NCBI GenBank assembly: GCA_902610255.1 | Contig: CACLUX010000006.1 | Location: 1 to 64,000, forward strand | Length of the DNA: 64,000 nt | From: an uncultured Alphaproteobacteria bacterium | Lineage (GTDB): Bacteria > Pseudomonadota > Alphaproteobacteria > HIMB59 | Reading direction: 5' to 3' | Shown: piece after piece, positions 50,366 to 59,798 of the stretch | Position numbering within the stretch: position 1 is the first letter of the stretch | How the letters are laid out: the number at the start of each line of letters is the position of its first letter | Translations under genes and position numbers: made by a program | The notes under the pieces: generated by a model | Database searches by the model: none | What the model was told of the DNA's origin: nothing | Seen by the model: the letters and a program-made list of their open reading frames with translations, nothing else

Positions 50366-51898
50366 TTAAACCTGCCGTTTAGAGCCTTTTCGAAGATAGG
50401 AGGGGGTATCTATATCCTCAATGGTCTCATTTTCATCACTAAATTCTGAAATTTCAGAAATTTCGGATAATTCATCACTATCTTTAATTTGTTTAGTAAT
50501 TTCAGTATTTTCTTCGACAACATCATTAAATAAAAAAAGGTTTGGGTCTGTCTTTGTTTTTTTTGGTTTTTGCTTTTTTTCAGGAATTTCGACACTGTTC
50601 TCAGTAGTTTTTTTATCTGTAGACATGAGTTTAGACAACATACCAAAAAAACCTTTCTTCTTTTTTTCTTCAATATTTTCATAATTGTTAGTGTTATGGT
50701 TGCTCTTGTCAATTAATTCATCTTTGACATCAATTTCTTTTTCGAGCTCATCTGTCACATTAAATACTTCATTTTCGGAATTGACCTGTTTTTCTTCTAC
50801 CACACTTGAAATATCCTCAACTGATTTAGTATCTGGCATTTCATAAGAAAAACTTCCATCAACTTTGTTCTTTATAGCACTAAACCCTGAGTTATTTTCA
50901 GACTCTGGGTAGTAGAGAATTTTTTTTCCTGAAGCTTCTATTCCAGTAGCAAAAATACTAATTTTTAATTTACTTTGCAGAGTCTCGTCTATCAAAGAAC
51001 CAAAAATTATATTTGCATCAGGATTAACACTCTGCCTTATAATATTTGCAGCATGATCAACTTCTAATAAAGTCATATCATTACCACCAGAAATATTGAC
51101 TATGACTCCTTTAGCGGTGTTCATATCTATGTTTTCAATTAATGGATTAGTTAAAGCCAAATTTGATGCTTCAACTGCCTTGTTATCTCCCTCAGCTACG
51201 GCAGTGCCCATCATTGCAAATCCCATTTCTTTTATGACTGTTCTTACATCTGCAAAGTCTAAGTTAATAAGACCAGGCTGAGTGATTAAATCAGTGAGCC
51301 CTTTCACACCATCAAAAAGAACATTGTCTGCTTTCTTAAAAGCCTCTGCGAAAGAAGTTTGCTCATTGGATACTTTGAATAAATTTTGGTTAGGTATAAT
51401 GAGCAATGTGTCTACATTTTTTTTAACTTCTTCAAGTCCCTCTAATGCTAAGTTCATTCTCTTAGTGCCCTCAAAGTTAAATGGGGTTGAAACAATCGCA
51501 ACTGTAACTATACCTAATTTTTTTGCAATACTTGCGATGACTGGTAAAGCACCTGTTCCTGTACCTCCACCCAAACCAGCTGTAAGAAATAACATATTAG
51601 TATTTCTTAGTTCTTCTGAAATTAAATCAATGCTTTCTTCGGCTGCATCTTTTCCAATAACCGGATCAGCGCCCGCACCCAATCCTTCAGTTTTTTCTAA
51701 GCCTAATTGTATACGATTATAACAAAGTGAATTTTCAAGAGCTTGGGCGTCAGTATTAGCAACAATAAAATCAACATTGTTTAAATTTGATTGGATCATG
51801 TTGTTAACAGCATTACTACCTGCACCGCCAATACCCATTACAGTTAAGGATGGTTTTAAGTTTTTTACATCAACTACTGGTTCAATATCTAGTGTCAT
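50366..51898 (-). CDS. ftsZ: Cell division protein FtsZ
   Basis: Tubulin-like GTPase that forms the division ring. The GTP-binding loop GGGTGTGALPVI is near 110; VMGIGGAGSNAVNNMI and NTDAQAL come before it. The globular part ends near residue 320. An acidic, repetitive linker of about 170 residues follows (for example EISEISEFSDENE), and then the conserved C-terminal peptide DIDTPSYLRKGSKRQV, which binds FtsA. At 510 residues it is the long alphaproteobacterial kind. Confidence 0.98.
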   Translation of the reverse strand: MTLDIEPVVDVKNLKPSLTVMGIGGAGSNAVNNMIQSNLNNVDFIVANTDAQALENSLCYNRIQLGLEKTEGLGAGADPVIGKDAAEESIDLISEELRNTNMLFLTAGLGGGTGTGALPVIASIAKKLGIVTVAIVSTPFNFEGTKRMNLALEGLEEVKKNVDTLLIIPNQNLFKVSNEQTSFAEAFKKADNVLFDGVKGLTDLITQPGLINLDFADVRTVIKEMGFAMMGTAVAEGDNKAVEASNLALTNPLIENIDMNTAKGVIVNISGGNDMTLLEVDHAANIIRQSVNPDANIIFGSLIDETLQSKLKISIFATGIEASGKKILYYPESENNSGFSAIKNKVDGSFSYEMPDTKSVEDISSVVEEKQVNSENEVFNVTDELEKEIDVKDELIDKSNHNTNNYENIEEKKKKGFFGMLSKLMSTDKKTTENSVEIPEKKQKPKKTKTDPNLFLFNDVVEENTEITKQIKDSDELSEISEISEFSDENETIEDIDTPSYLRKGSKRQV

Positions 51899-51918
51899 TT
51901 TTTTCCCCGCAAATCAAC

Positions 51919-53109
51919 CTATAGTAGGTCTACGAATCTTTTGTACCATATTTTGTTTGAAAAAGAATCAATTTTTTGAATAAATTTACTATTTTCCGAA
52001 CTTTTATTAGTCAAAAGCCAAAAACTTGAATATGTGGACATAATACTAGCATCATTTAAAACTTTAGGTATGCCGCAAGATTTTGGTGGTTCTAAAAATT
52101 GAATTTCATAACCAAACTTTGTTCGAAAGTAATTGTAGAAATTTGTTAACTTTGACCCACCTCCAGTAAATACATATGAGTAAAAACTCTTATCTTTTGG
52201 TAAAGATTTGAAAACTAGTTCAAAAGTTTCATCTAATCGATCTATAGTGATTTCTTTTAAATTATTATGACCAACATTTTTCTTTTTGTTATCCCCAAAG
52301 TCCTCCCAGATAGGAATTTCAACTGTTGAATTTCTAGTATCAGATAAATCAATAGTAGAAATTTTAAGTTTTTCAGCAAAATCAAAACTTATATTATGTA
52401 TATTTACCAAGTCATTTGAAATTTTTTTACTACCTTGTGGTATTTTTTTTATAAAATGTAAAACTTTATTTTTTATCATTATAATATTTATAATATTAAA
52501 ACCATAATCTATAAGAATAACATTTGTTTTAGTTTTTGGTTTATTTTTTAAATAAAAATAGTAAGAGGTAGTAGAGTCTAGGTAATTTAAAATTTTAATC
52601 TGTAATTTTTGAAATATATTCTTAAAAAGATTAATTTGTTTAATATCAATCATTGAAACTAAAGAAATTATGGATAGCTTATTACAACTTAAACCTATAG
52701 GGTTTTCTGTAATTAATTTATCGTCAATTTTATAATGCGAAGTATAAACATTATAATAGTAATTTTTATCTCTAGGAAACTTTATCTTTGAGATTTTTCT
52801 TAAATCATTTTTTTCAATAATATCACCATTAAGATTTAGATCCTTTTGAATTTTCTTAATTTGAACACTTTGATTAGTTACTAAGATGTAGGTATCTTTA
52901 ATAATATAATTAGCTTGTTTTTCAGCTTGAACTATTGAATTTTTTATAGAATCAATAAAATCATCAAAATTTTCTATATCTTCACCATTGTAACCTCTAG
53001 ATCTAGTCTTGCCCGTTCCTATTATTGAAAATTCTTGATTAAGCTCAGAGAATATTATTGTCTTTATAGAAAAAGATCCGATTTCAATTATTGTTTTGTA
53101 ATTATCCAA
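51919..53109 (-). CDS. ftsA: Cell division protein FtsA
   Basis: Actin-like protein that anchors FtsZ to the membrane. The 396-residue protein is divergent, but TIIEIGSFSIKTIIF (phosphate 1), GTGKTRSRGYNGEDIENFD, VILIDYGFNIINI (phosphate 2) and YVFTGGGSKLTNF (adenosine motif) are in order. The end KIWYKRFVDLL is a plausible amphipathic membrane tail. The position between ftsQ and ftsZ settles the call. It abuts ftsQ directly. Confidence 0.92.
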   Translation of the reverse strand: MDNYKTIIEIGSFSIKTIIFSELNQEFSIIGTGKTRSRGYNGEDIENFDDFIDSIKNSIVQAEKQANYIIKDTYILVTNQSVQIKKIQKDLNLNGDIIEKNDLRKISKIKFPRDKNYYYNVYTSHYKIDDKLITENPIGLSCNKLSIISLVSMIDIKQINLFKNIFQKLQIKILNYLDSTTSYYFYLKNKPKTKTNVILIDYGFNIINIIMIKNKVLHFIKKIPQGSKKISNDLVNIHNISFDFAEKLKISTIDLSDTRNSTVEIPIWEDFGDNKKKNVGHNNLKEITIDRLDETFELVFKSLPKDKSFYSYVFTGGGSKLTNFYNYFRTKFGYEIQFLEPPKSCGIPKVLNDASIMSTYSSFWLLTNKSSENSKFIQKIDSFSNKIWYKRFVDLL

Positions 53110-53757
53110 TTATTTTAATCTTATTGTTTTATTATGAAAATTTCTAAAGTCTAAAAATTCTTTGTAATTTGTGCTTTTGCCAATTAAATCAATATTATTT
53201 TCAATAAAGTTTAACAATTTGGAATCAATCACTTTAGGAAGCATGACAATTATACCATTACTTAAAATTAAATTGTATCTCCTTTCATCTATGTATTCTA
53301 TTTGATTAATTTTAAATAAAGAAGACAAGGTATTAAAATTTTCAAATAGATATCTATTTATATGAATACTATTTTTAGAAATATCTATAAGGTTAATTGA
53401 ATTTAAATAATCTTTGTTGAAATAATTAGAATTAGCTGTAGAGTTATCAAAAAATATTACTTCTTTAGTCAAGTTGTTGTAAGCAAAAGGTCTTTTAAGA
53501 TTTATCTTAACATTGATTGTATTATTTTTACGTTTTAATAAAAAGTTTTCAATAAATAAATAATCTTTTAAATAATTATTGATATCATTTAAATTATTTG
53601 CAATTTCAATTTCAAAATCTTTATGTATGTTAGAGTCAATGAAATTAATAATTTCTAAAGGTTTATTAATAAATTGGTTTATTATTAAATAAAGTAATAA
53701 TATTAATATTGATATTGATGATAAGAAAAAAATAATTTTTCTATGTAAAAATTTCAT
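53110..53757 (-). CDS. ftsQ: Cell division protein FtsQ
   Basis: Single-pass divisome protein (215 residues): a short basic N-terminus (MKFLHRKI), one membrane helix at about 8-27, then a POTRA-like region and beta domain in the periplasm. Blocks such as LLKRKNNTINVKINLKRPFAYNN resemble the family, but overall similarity is low and length is short for FtsQ. The call rests on position between ddl and ftsA and on topology. It overlaps ddl by 4 bases. Confidence 0.82.
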   Translation of the reverse strand: MKFLHRKIIFFLSSISILILLLYLIINQFINKPLEIINFIDSNIHKDFEIEIANNLNDINNYLKDYLFIENFLLKRKNNTINVKINLKRPFAYNNLTKEVIFFDNSTANSNYFNKDYLNSINLIDISKNSIHINRYLFENFNTLSSLFKINQIEYIDERRYNLILSNGIIVMLPKVIDSKLLNFIENNIDLIGKSTNYKEFLDFRNFHNKTIRLK

Positions 53758-54647
53758 AAAGATGAATTGATTATTTGATTTAATAATTGAAAGTATGAGA
53801 TTTTTTGGAAATTAGCTTGTTCAGGAGCTAATGATATTCTTGTTAGTCCTGGATGTGTGTTGATTTCTAGAAAATAAATATTTTTACTTTTATTGCATAA
53901 TATAAAATCTAATCTTGCTATTGCTTTGCAATTACAAGCACGAAATATTTTTTTTGAAATATTTATTATAAAATTATATTGGAATTTTGGTATTCTGGCT
54001 GGTAGAAAATGCAAACTTTTATTTTTTGTATATTTTGCATCATAGTTATAGTGTTTACCTTTAAATTCTATTTCTGTGATACCAAGAGCTTTAATATTGT
54101 TATTATTTTCTATAACTGTTACAGTTAATTCCTTTCCGTCGATTATCTCTTCGATTAAATTTTCGTAAATTTTCATATTTTTATTTAGCTCATTTTTATT
54201 ATTCAAATATTTTATCCCCTTTGATGAGCCACCCCAATTTGGTTTTAATATGACAGGGAATTTGATTTGCTTTTTACTAATAATTTCTTTTGGGGATAGG
54301 ATATTTAGCTCTTTTTTGAGGTAGTTTTTTAATAAGCGTTTATTAAAACACAATGCTGATGAAATAGGCCCAGAATGAGTAATAGTAAGATTATTTCTTA
54401 AAACAAATGAGTTTATACCACCATCTTCACCAAATTCTCCATGAAGAGAATTGAATATTACATCTGGATTATATTGTATGATTTTTTCTAAGTTTTTTTT
54501 ATTAATATCTAAAAATTTCACATTGAATTTGTTTTTCTTAAGACAATTAAAAACATTTTTTCCAGACATTAGAGATACCTCTCTTTCATCTGACCATCCA
54601 CCTGCTATTATTAATATTTTAAGCTGTTTTATTTTTTTAACAGTCAA
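53754..54647 (-). CDS. ddl: D-alanine-D-alanine ligase
   Basis: ATP-grasp enzyme that makes the D-Ala-D-Ala end of peptidoglycan precursors. Seen are ILIIAGGWSDEREVSLMSGKNV (variant of the GGxSxEHxVS start), FNSLHGEFGEDGGINS, ILKPNWGGSSKGIKY (ATP-binding lysine loop), ELTVTVIENN, ARLDFIL and LEINTHPGLTRISLAPEQA (Mg and D-Ala contacts). At 297 residues the length is normal. Confidence 0.96.
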   Translation of the reverse strand: MTVKKIKQLKILIIAGGWSDEREVSLMSGKNVFNCLKKNKFNVKFLDINKKNLEKIIQYNPDVIFNSLHGEFGEDGGINSFVLRNNLTITHSGPISSALCFNKRLLKNYLKKELNILSPKEIISKKQIKFPVILKPNWGGSSKGIKYLNNKNELNKNMKIYENLIEEIIDGKELTVTVIENNNNIKALGITEIEFKGKHYNYDAKYTKNKSLHFLPARIPKFQYNFIINISKKIFRACNCKAIARLDFILCNKSKNIYFLEINTHPGLTRISLAPEQANFQKISYFQLLNQIINSSL

Positions 54648-55519
54648 TCTATAATTCTTAATTCTTTTTCAAGCATAATCTTGTGTTTATCTTTAACTCT
54701 TTTTTGAATTTTAGAAATAAATAAATCTATACTATTTGCGCTTATATTAGGCTCGTTCTCAAAAAAATTTGAGTGTGTTCTAGATAATTTTATTGGTCCA
54801 TTATAAAAACTTTCATCTATAGATGACTTTATAAGTCTCCATGCACTTTGATTTTTTGGATTTTTAAAGATACTTCCACAACAATTTACTTTTTGGGGTT
54901 GTGATTGTTTTCTGATAATATCGTACTCATTCATTAAACTCTTTATATAATCTTGATCTTTATATGTAATTTTAAATTTTCCATATAAGATTATTGTATT
55001 ATTTTTTTGAAAACCCTTCCGGTAATCAAATTGTAATTCACTAATATTTTTTTCAAATATTTTATTTTGATTTGCGTCATAATAAATAACACTTATTAAT
55101 TTATCTTTAATTTCCTGATTATAACAACCTGCATTCATAAATATATTGCCTCCAATTGAGCCTGGAATTGTAAATAAGAACTCATAACCAGTTATAGATT
55201 TTTGGTAACAAAACTTTGATAAGTAATTGTCTAAAACTGCAGCACCAACTAACATGTGATCAGAGTTTACTTGAACATCAGTAAAATCTCCTAAAAGCTT
55301 TATACCTATTCCTTTGAAACCTTCGTCTTTAATTAAAGTATTTGATAAATTACCTATTACTAAAAATGATTTAGTTTTGATATCATTTTGAATAAATAGA
55401 TTATTTAATTCAATTTGATTATGAACTTTATAAAGGTGGCTAATATTACCTCCTGATTTTAACCATGAAAATTTAGCTGATGAGTAGTTAGTTATTAAGT
55501 TTTTATTTTCTTGAGTCAT
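54644..55519 (-). CDS. murB: UDP-N-acetylenolpyruvoylglucosamine reductase
   Basis: FAD enzyme that reduces UDP-GlcNAc-enolpyruvate to UDP-MurNAc. SWLKSGGNISHLYK and LGDFTDVQVNSDHMLVGAAV belong to the FAD domain; FLFTIPGSIGGNIFMNAGCYNQEIKD and the late FKNPKNQSAWRLI with the catalytic-Glu type end are family blocks. The start chosen is MTQENKNL at 55519, which overlaps murC by 17 bases; an ATG ten codons upstream (55549) would overlap it by 47. Confidence 0.95.
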   Translation of the reverse strand: MTQENKNLITNYSSAKFSWLKSGGNISHLYKVHNQIELNNLFIQNDIKTKSFLVIGNLSNTLIKDEGFKGIGIKLLGDFTDVQVNSDHMLVGAAVLDNYLSKFCYQKSITGYEFLFTIPGSIGGNIFMNAGCYNQEIKDKLISVIYYDANQNKIFEKNISELQFDYRKGFQKNNTIILYGKFKITYKDQDYIKSLMNEYDIIRKQSQPQKVNCCGSIFKNPKNQSAWRLIKSSIDESFYNGPIKLSRTHSNFFENEPNISANSIDLFISKIQKRVKDKHKIMLEKELRIID

Positions 55520-56882
55520 AAAAAAAACGAATTTGGCTTGAAATATCACCAGCTCCAGCGGTAATAATTATACTTTCTCTTTTATTTCTTACAAATTGAT
55601 CTAATAAACTAAATAAATCATGATAATTATCAACATATTTAGTTTTTTGATTATTCAAAACATTCAAATCATTTACTAAATTTTTAGAATTTTTCATACC
55701 TTTTTTATAGCTTTCACCAGCCTCATATGTTTTTAAAATAATCAAATTTTTAAAATTTTTTAATACACTCAAATATTCACCATACAAATCATTTAATCTT
55801 GAGTATCTATGTGGTTCTATAATCAAACAAACATTCTTTTTTTTATATAAAGATATAACGTCAATTAACTTTTCTATTTCAGTAGGATGATGTGCATAAT
55901 CATCAATAAATATTGTTTTTTTTAATTTACCAAGAATATTCATTCTTCTTTTTGTTCCTCTAAAACTAAGTATATGTGATTTTTTTATTTTGTACCCTAA
56001 GTCATCTATAATAGCTAGAACTGCGGTTAAATTTTGAACATTGTGTTCTCCTAATAGATTTGTGGATAAATTTTTGAATAAGATTTTTTTACCTATTAAA
56101 AAATTAAAATATGATCTTTTATTAGTCAAATTTATCAATTTGTAACTATAATTTGCATTTGAATTTGAACCGAACGTTATTATATTTCCAGAATATTTTT
56201 TTAATGGGGATAAAAAATAATCATCATTATTAATAAAAATTTTACAGTCTTTTTTACTTTGTCTATAAATATATTTTTTAATTTTTGATTTGAAATTTGA
56301 ATATGATTTATAGAAATCTACATGCTCTCTATCGACATTTAAATATATGAGATATTTTGGATTTAACTTAAATACTGTTCCATCACTTTCATCTGCTTCA
56401 ACAACAACATATTTGCTATTAGTAAGGTAAATATTTTGACCAAAATTCAACATAACTCCGCCGGAAATAACAGTTGGATTTAGACCAGCACAAACTAATA
56501 AATGACCTAAAAAAGATGTAGTTGAAGTTTTTCCATGTGATCCAGATACTACAATTGTGAATTTATTTTTACAAATAAGCTGGAGAAGTTTAGATCTATT
56601 ATAACAAGGTATTTTATTTTTTTTTGCCTCTTTAATTTCAGGATTATTTTTAATTGCAGTGGAGTAAAATATCACTTCTCTATCTTTAATGTTTGAGATT
56701 TTGTGGCCAATATAAACGGGTATTTTATATTTTTCTAAGTTAATAGTACTAGCGTTGTAAGTAATATCACTGCCCGTGATGTCCACATTATTTTTTTTTA
56801 AGTAAATAGCTAGAGCACTCATACCAATGCCATTTATTCCAATAATATGTACTTTGATTGAAGATAGATCTGAGAATTTCAT
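55503..56882 (-). CDS. murC: UDP-N-acetylmuramate-L-alanine ligase
   Basis: Adds L-Ala to UDP-MurNAc. KVHIIGINGIGMSALAIYL binds the nucleotide sugar; IVVSGSHGKTSTTSFLG is the ATP loop; VVEADESDGTVFKLNPKYL and FIDDYAHHPTEIEKLI are typical, as is RYSRLNDLY. I chose the ATG at 56882 because it makes an ATGA overlap with the murG stop; an ATG five codons upstream (56897) is also open. The product is about 459 residues. Confidence 0.97.
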   Translation of the reverse strand: MKFSDLSSIKVHIIGINGIGMSALAIYLKKNNVDITGSDITYNASTINLEKYKIPVYIGHKISNIKDREVIFYSTAIKNNPEIKEAKKNKIPCYNRSKLLQLICKNKFTIVVSGSHGKTSTTSFLGHLLVCAGLNPTVISGGVMLNFGQNIYLTNSKYVVVEADESDGTVFKLNPKYLIYLNVDREHVDFYKSYSNFKSKIKKYIYRQSKKDCKIFINNDDYFLSPLKKYSGNIITFGSNSNANYSYKLINLTNKRSYFNFLIGKKILFKNLSTNLLGEHNVQNLTAVLAIIDDLGYKIKKSHILSFRGTKRRMNILGKLKKTIFIDDYAHHPTEIEKLIDVISLYKKKNVCLIIEPHRYSRLNDLYGEYLSVLKNFKNLIILKTYEAGESYKKGMKNSKNLVNDLNVLNNQKTKYVDNYHDLFSLLDQFVRNKRESIIITAGAGDISSQIRFFYDSRK

Positions 56883-57880
56883 CTTGAAATGTAACAAATT
56901 ATTTTTTTGATAGAATGAGGATTGATAAGTGGATTGAAGTAAAATTGACTAGTTAATTTTTTTTTATTTGGAATATAAAAATTTTTTTGACTCATATCAT
57001 GAAAGAGAAAGTAATCTAAATTAAATTTTTGATGTTGATCTCTTGATATTAAATGAGGAGTAAAATAAACATTATTAGTATAATACAATATTTCATTTAC
57101 AGAACCTGAACCAGATCTTGAAAGTATTATATCGTATTCCTGTAGATTCAAATCATCTTTAAAGGAAAAGAATTCGCAATTATTTTTATCTAAAAGATCT
57201 AAATATTTTTTTTTTAAAACTTTTATATGAGACTCAGGTATTTGAATAAAAAATTTAATGTTTTTTAAATATGCTCTGTCAAAATTTGTTATTTCTTTTA
57301 ACATTATATTATTCAAATCTAATGAACCAGCACTTCCACCCATTAGCAAAACATTTATAGAGTTATGATCGAGTTTTTCTCTAAATTTATTTCTATTAAT
57401 AAAAAAATTACCAACAAAAATTTCCTTGCTACGCATATTGTCTTTTGGAAATGAAATAAATGCATTTTTAGCAATAAAATAGTTTATTTTATTTGCTAGT
57501 CCATATATTACATTCTGCTCATGAATATAAATTTTATTAAAACAAAGAAGAAAAATATTAAATAATTTTGAAATTATTAAAACGGGAGTTGTAATAAAAC
57601 CACCAAAACCTATCAAAATTATTCTCCTATTAGATAAAAATACAAAGGATAATTTTAATAATAAATTAAGGATAAAAAAAAATTTATTTTTTGATTTTAA
57701 AATAATTTTATTTATTTTATTACTTTCAATTTTTCCTAAATATTTTTTTCCTATTTCATTCGTAATAAAAAGTATATTATTTGGATCTTTTATAAGACTT
57801 AAATTATTTATATAAGCAAGTGCAGGCAAGATATGACCACCTGAAGATCCTGCTATCACGATATATTTAATTTTTTTCAA
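56879..57880 (-). CDS. murG: UDP-GlcNAc:lipid I N-acetylglucosaminyltransferase MurG
   Basis: Peripheral membrane GT28 glycosyltransferase that makes lipid II. The start YIVIAGSSGGHILPALAYIN carries the glycine-rich loop 1; IILIGFGGFITTPVLI, HEQNVIYGLANK (loop 2), VLLMGGSAGSLDLNN and ILSRSGSGSVNEILYY (UDP-GlcNAc site) follow. Length 333. A Phe/Ile/Lys-rich segment around 70-115 likely touches the membrane. It is the first recognised enzyme of this cluster part, overlapping a small membrane protein upstream by 14 bases. Confidence 0.95.
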   Translation of the reverse strand: MKKIKYIVIAGSSGGHILPALAYINNLSLIKDPNNILFITNEIGKKYLGKIESNKINKIILKSKNKFFFILNLLLKLSFVFLSNRRIILIGFGGFITTPVLIISKLFNIFLLCFNKIYIHEQNVIYGLANKINYFIAKNAFISFPKDNMRSKEIFVGNFFINRNKFREKLDHNSINVLLMGGSAGSLDLNNIMLKEITNFDRAYLKNIKFFIQIPESHIKVLKKKYLDLLDKNNCEFFSFKDDLNLQEYDIILSRSGSGSVNEILYYTNNVYFTPHLISRDQHQKFNLDYFLFHDMSQKNFYIPNKKKLTSQFYFNPLINPHSIKKIICYISR

Positions 57881-58142
57881 TAACTATTTCTTTCAGTACT
57901 TTATTTGTTTCAATATCTACAATTTGAAATATTGCTTTGTTATCTTTGATTAATTTTTGTTGATATTGATTTTCATTAATCAAATAAACATCATTTAATC
58001 CAATATTTTTATCCATAATAATTGTTTTATTATCGTTATTACTCATTTTATAGAAAACACCAAAAATAATTGCTATTATCCCTGCAATTATTAATAAGCC
58101 TTGAATTATAACTAAACTAATTAGAATTTTTTTTTTTAACAT
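57867..58142 (-). CDS. Small single-pass membrane protein of unknown function
   Basis: A 91-residue protein with one strong membrane helix at about 5-31 after a basic start (MLKKKILISLVIIQGLLIIAGI), then a short charged periplasmic domain of predicted beta type. It is reminiscent of small alphaproteobacterial proteins such as DUF6476 that occur beside RluA-type genes, but I cannot confirm this. It leads directly into murG by a 14-base overlap, so co-expression with cell-wall genes is certain if it is translated. Its ATG is 7 bases from the divergent pseudouridine synthase start. Confidence 0.6.
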   Translation of the reverse strand: MLKKKILISLVIIQGLLIIAGIIAIIFGVFYKMSNNDNKTIIMDKNIGLNDVYLINENQYQQKLIKDNKAIFQIVDIETNKVLKEIVIEKN

Positions 58143-58149
58143 ATATCCA

Positions 58150-58899
58150 ATGATTAAATCTTATAATTACAAATATTTTAAAATAGAAATATTATACGAG
58201 GATAGCTATATAGCAATATTAAATAAACCCTCTGGGCTTTTAACACATAAAAAAAATGAGTTAGATAATAGTCCTAACTTACAGGAAAGTCTTAAAGACC
58301 AATTTAAAATAGATGATAACGAGTATTTAAAGGAGGGGATTGTGCATCGTCTTGATAAAGATACAAGTGGCGTTATAGTTATTACTAAAAATCATAATTC
58401 AAAAAATAAATTTAAGGAAATGTTTAAAAATAGAAATATTAGAAAAAATTATCTTGCTTTTACATATGGTGTACTTAATCAAAGGCAAGTTGAAATCAAC
58501 AAAAATATATCTAGGAATAAAATTAAAAGGACAAAATTTAATGTATCAGATAATCTTGGAAAACAAGCAATTACAAAAGTTTCTAATGTAAAAACTTTTC
58601 ACGGTTCAATTAGTCTTCTAAATTGTGAAATTATAACTGGTAGAACTCATCAAATAAGAGTGCATCTTTTAAATTTGGGACTACCAATTGTTGGTGATAA
58701 AGATTATAAGCTTAATAAAGAGGAAAAATTTCGATTAACAAATATGGCTAATAGTCAAAAGGATTGTATTTTATTATTTCCACGACAAGCATTACACTCC
58801 CATAAAATAGAATTTGATCATCCAATTATAGAAAAACATATTAAAATTACTTGTGATTTACCTGATGACATGAGAGATTTAAAAAAAAATTTGCAATGA
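58150..58899 (+). CDS. RluA-family pseudouridine synthase
   Basis: Converts selected uridines of rRNA or tRNA to pseudouridine. The catalytic Asp sits in EGIVHRLDKDTSGVIVIT near 68; YIAILNKPSGLLTH and the late LLNCEIITGRTHQIRVHLLNLGLPIVGDKDY are diagnostic of the RluA/RluC/RluD branch. At 249 residues it is short and lacks an N-terminal S4 domain, so the target (RluA-, RluC- or TruC-like) is open. It overlaps rpoH by 4 bases. Confidence 0.93.
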   Translation: MIKSYNYKYFKIEILYEDSYIAILNKPSGLLTHKKNELDNSPNLQESLKDQFKIDDNEYLKEGIVHRLDKDTSGVIVITKNHNSKNKFKEMFKNRNIRKNYLAFTYGVLNQRQVEINKNISRNKIKRTKFNVSDNLGKQAITKVSNVKTFHGSISLLNCEIITGRTHQIRVHLLNLGLPIVGDKDYKLNKEEKFRLTNMANSQKDCILLFPRQALHSHKIEFDHPIIEKHIKITCDLPDDMRDLKKNLQ

Positions 58900-59798
58900 A
58901 TATTGAAAATAAAAATTTACTACCTGTTATTACCTCTGAAAATGATGTTTATCCATATTTAAAAAAAATTAATCAGTTTCCTATTTTGACAGATGAAGAA
59001 GAAAAAAGGCTCGCAATAGATTGGCTTAAAAATGGCGATACAAGAGCTGCTCAAAAGCTTGTGACAAGTCATTTAAGACTAGTCGCAAAAATAGCTATGG
59101 GCTATAAAGGTTATGGTTTACCGTTATTTGATTTAATTTCTGAGGGTAATTTAGGACTTATTCAAGCAATAAGAAAATTTGATCCTGAAAAAGGTTTTAG
59201 GTTAGCTACTTATGCAATATGGTGGATTAGGGCTTCTATACAGGAGTATGTCTTACATAGTTGGTCTCTTGTTAAAATAGGAACTACTGCAGCCCAAAAA
59301 AAACTTTTTTTTAATCTTCGAAGACTAAGGAATCAACTTAAAAAATATGAAGATGGTTACCTTACTAATGATCAAATTAAATCTATTTCTAATGATCTTG
59401 GGGTAACTGAAGAAGAAGTGAAGCAAATGGAAGGAAGAGTATTTAATCAAGATTTCTCTTTAAACACCCCCTTAAATGATGAAAATGACTCAGAATGGAT
59501 TGATCAAGTAGAAGATGAAACAATTGATACTGTGTCAAAAGTTGAACAAGGTGATGAATTAAAAAAAAGAAAAGAGCTTTATAATCAAGCTGTAACTAAA
59601 CTTGAACCAAGAGAAATAGAAATATTAACTGCACGACGATTAGATGAAGAACCTAAGACATTAGAGGAACTTAGTCAGAGATATTCAATAAGTAGAGAAA
59701 GGGTTAGGCAAATAGAGAATAAAGCAATTAAAAAACTTCAAGAAGAAATTAAAATTATTTCAGATCAGAAACTTTTAACTAAATCTAAAATTACCTAA
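58896..59798 (+). CDS. rpoH: RNA polymerase sigma-32 factor (heat shock)
   Basis: Alternative sigma factor of 300 residues. Region 2 is LISEGNLGLIQAIRKFDPEKGFRLATYAIWWIRASIQEYVL, with the RpoH-specific QKKLFFNLRRLR just after it (the RpoH box). Region 4 has LTARRLDEEPKTLEELSQRYSISRERVRQIENKAIKKLQ, the -35-binding helix-turn-helix. The RpoH box separates it from RpoD. Its end overlaps the convergent purA by 8 bases. Confidence 0.96.
   Translation: MNIENKNLLPVITSENDVYPYLKKINQFPILTDEEEKRLAIDWLKNGDTRAAQKLVTSHLRLVAKIAMGYKGYGLPLFDLISEGNLGLIQAIRKFDPEKGFRLATYAIWWIRASIQEYVLHSWSLVKIGTTAAQKKLFFNLRRLRNQLKKYEDGYLTNDQIKSISNDLGVTEEEVKQMEGRVFNQDFSLNTPLNDENDSEWIDQVEDETIDTVSKVEQGDELKKRKELYNQAVTKLEPREIEILTARRLDEEPKTLEELSQRYSISRERVRQIENKAIKKLQEEIKIISDQKLLTKSKIT

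Noticed and set aside
50400-50700. Low-complexity acidic repeats as a DNA repeat array
   Set aside because: They are the disordered linker of FtsZ in its reading frame, common in alphaproteobacteria.
51096-51983. Open frames antisense to ftsZ, up to 146 codons
   Set aside because: They mirror the codon pattern of ftsZ and show no family features; ftsZ is unambiguous.
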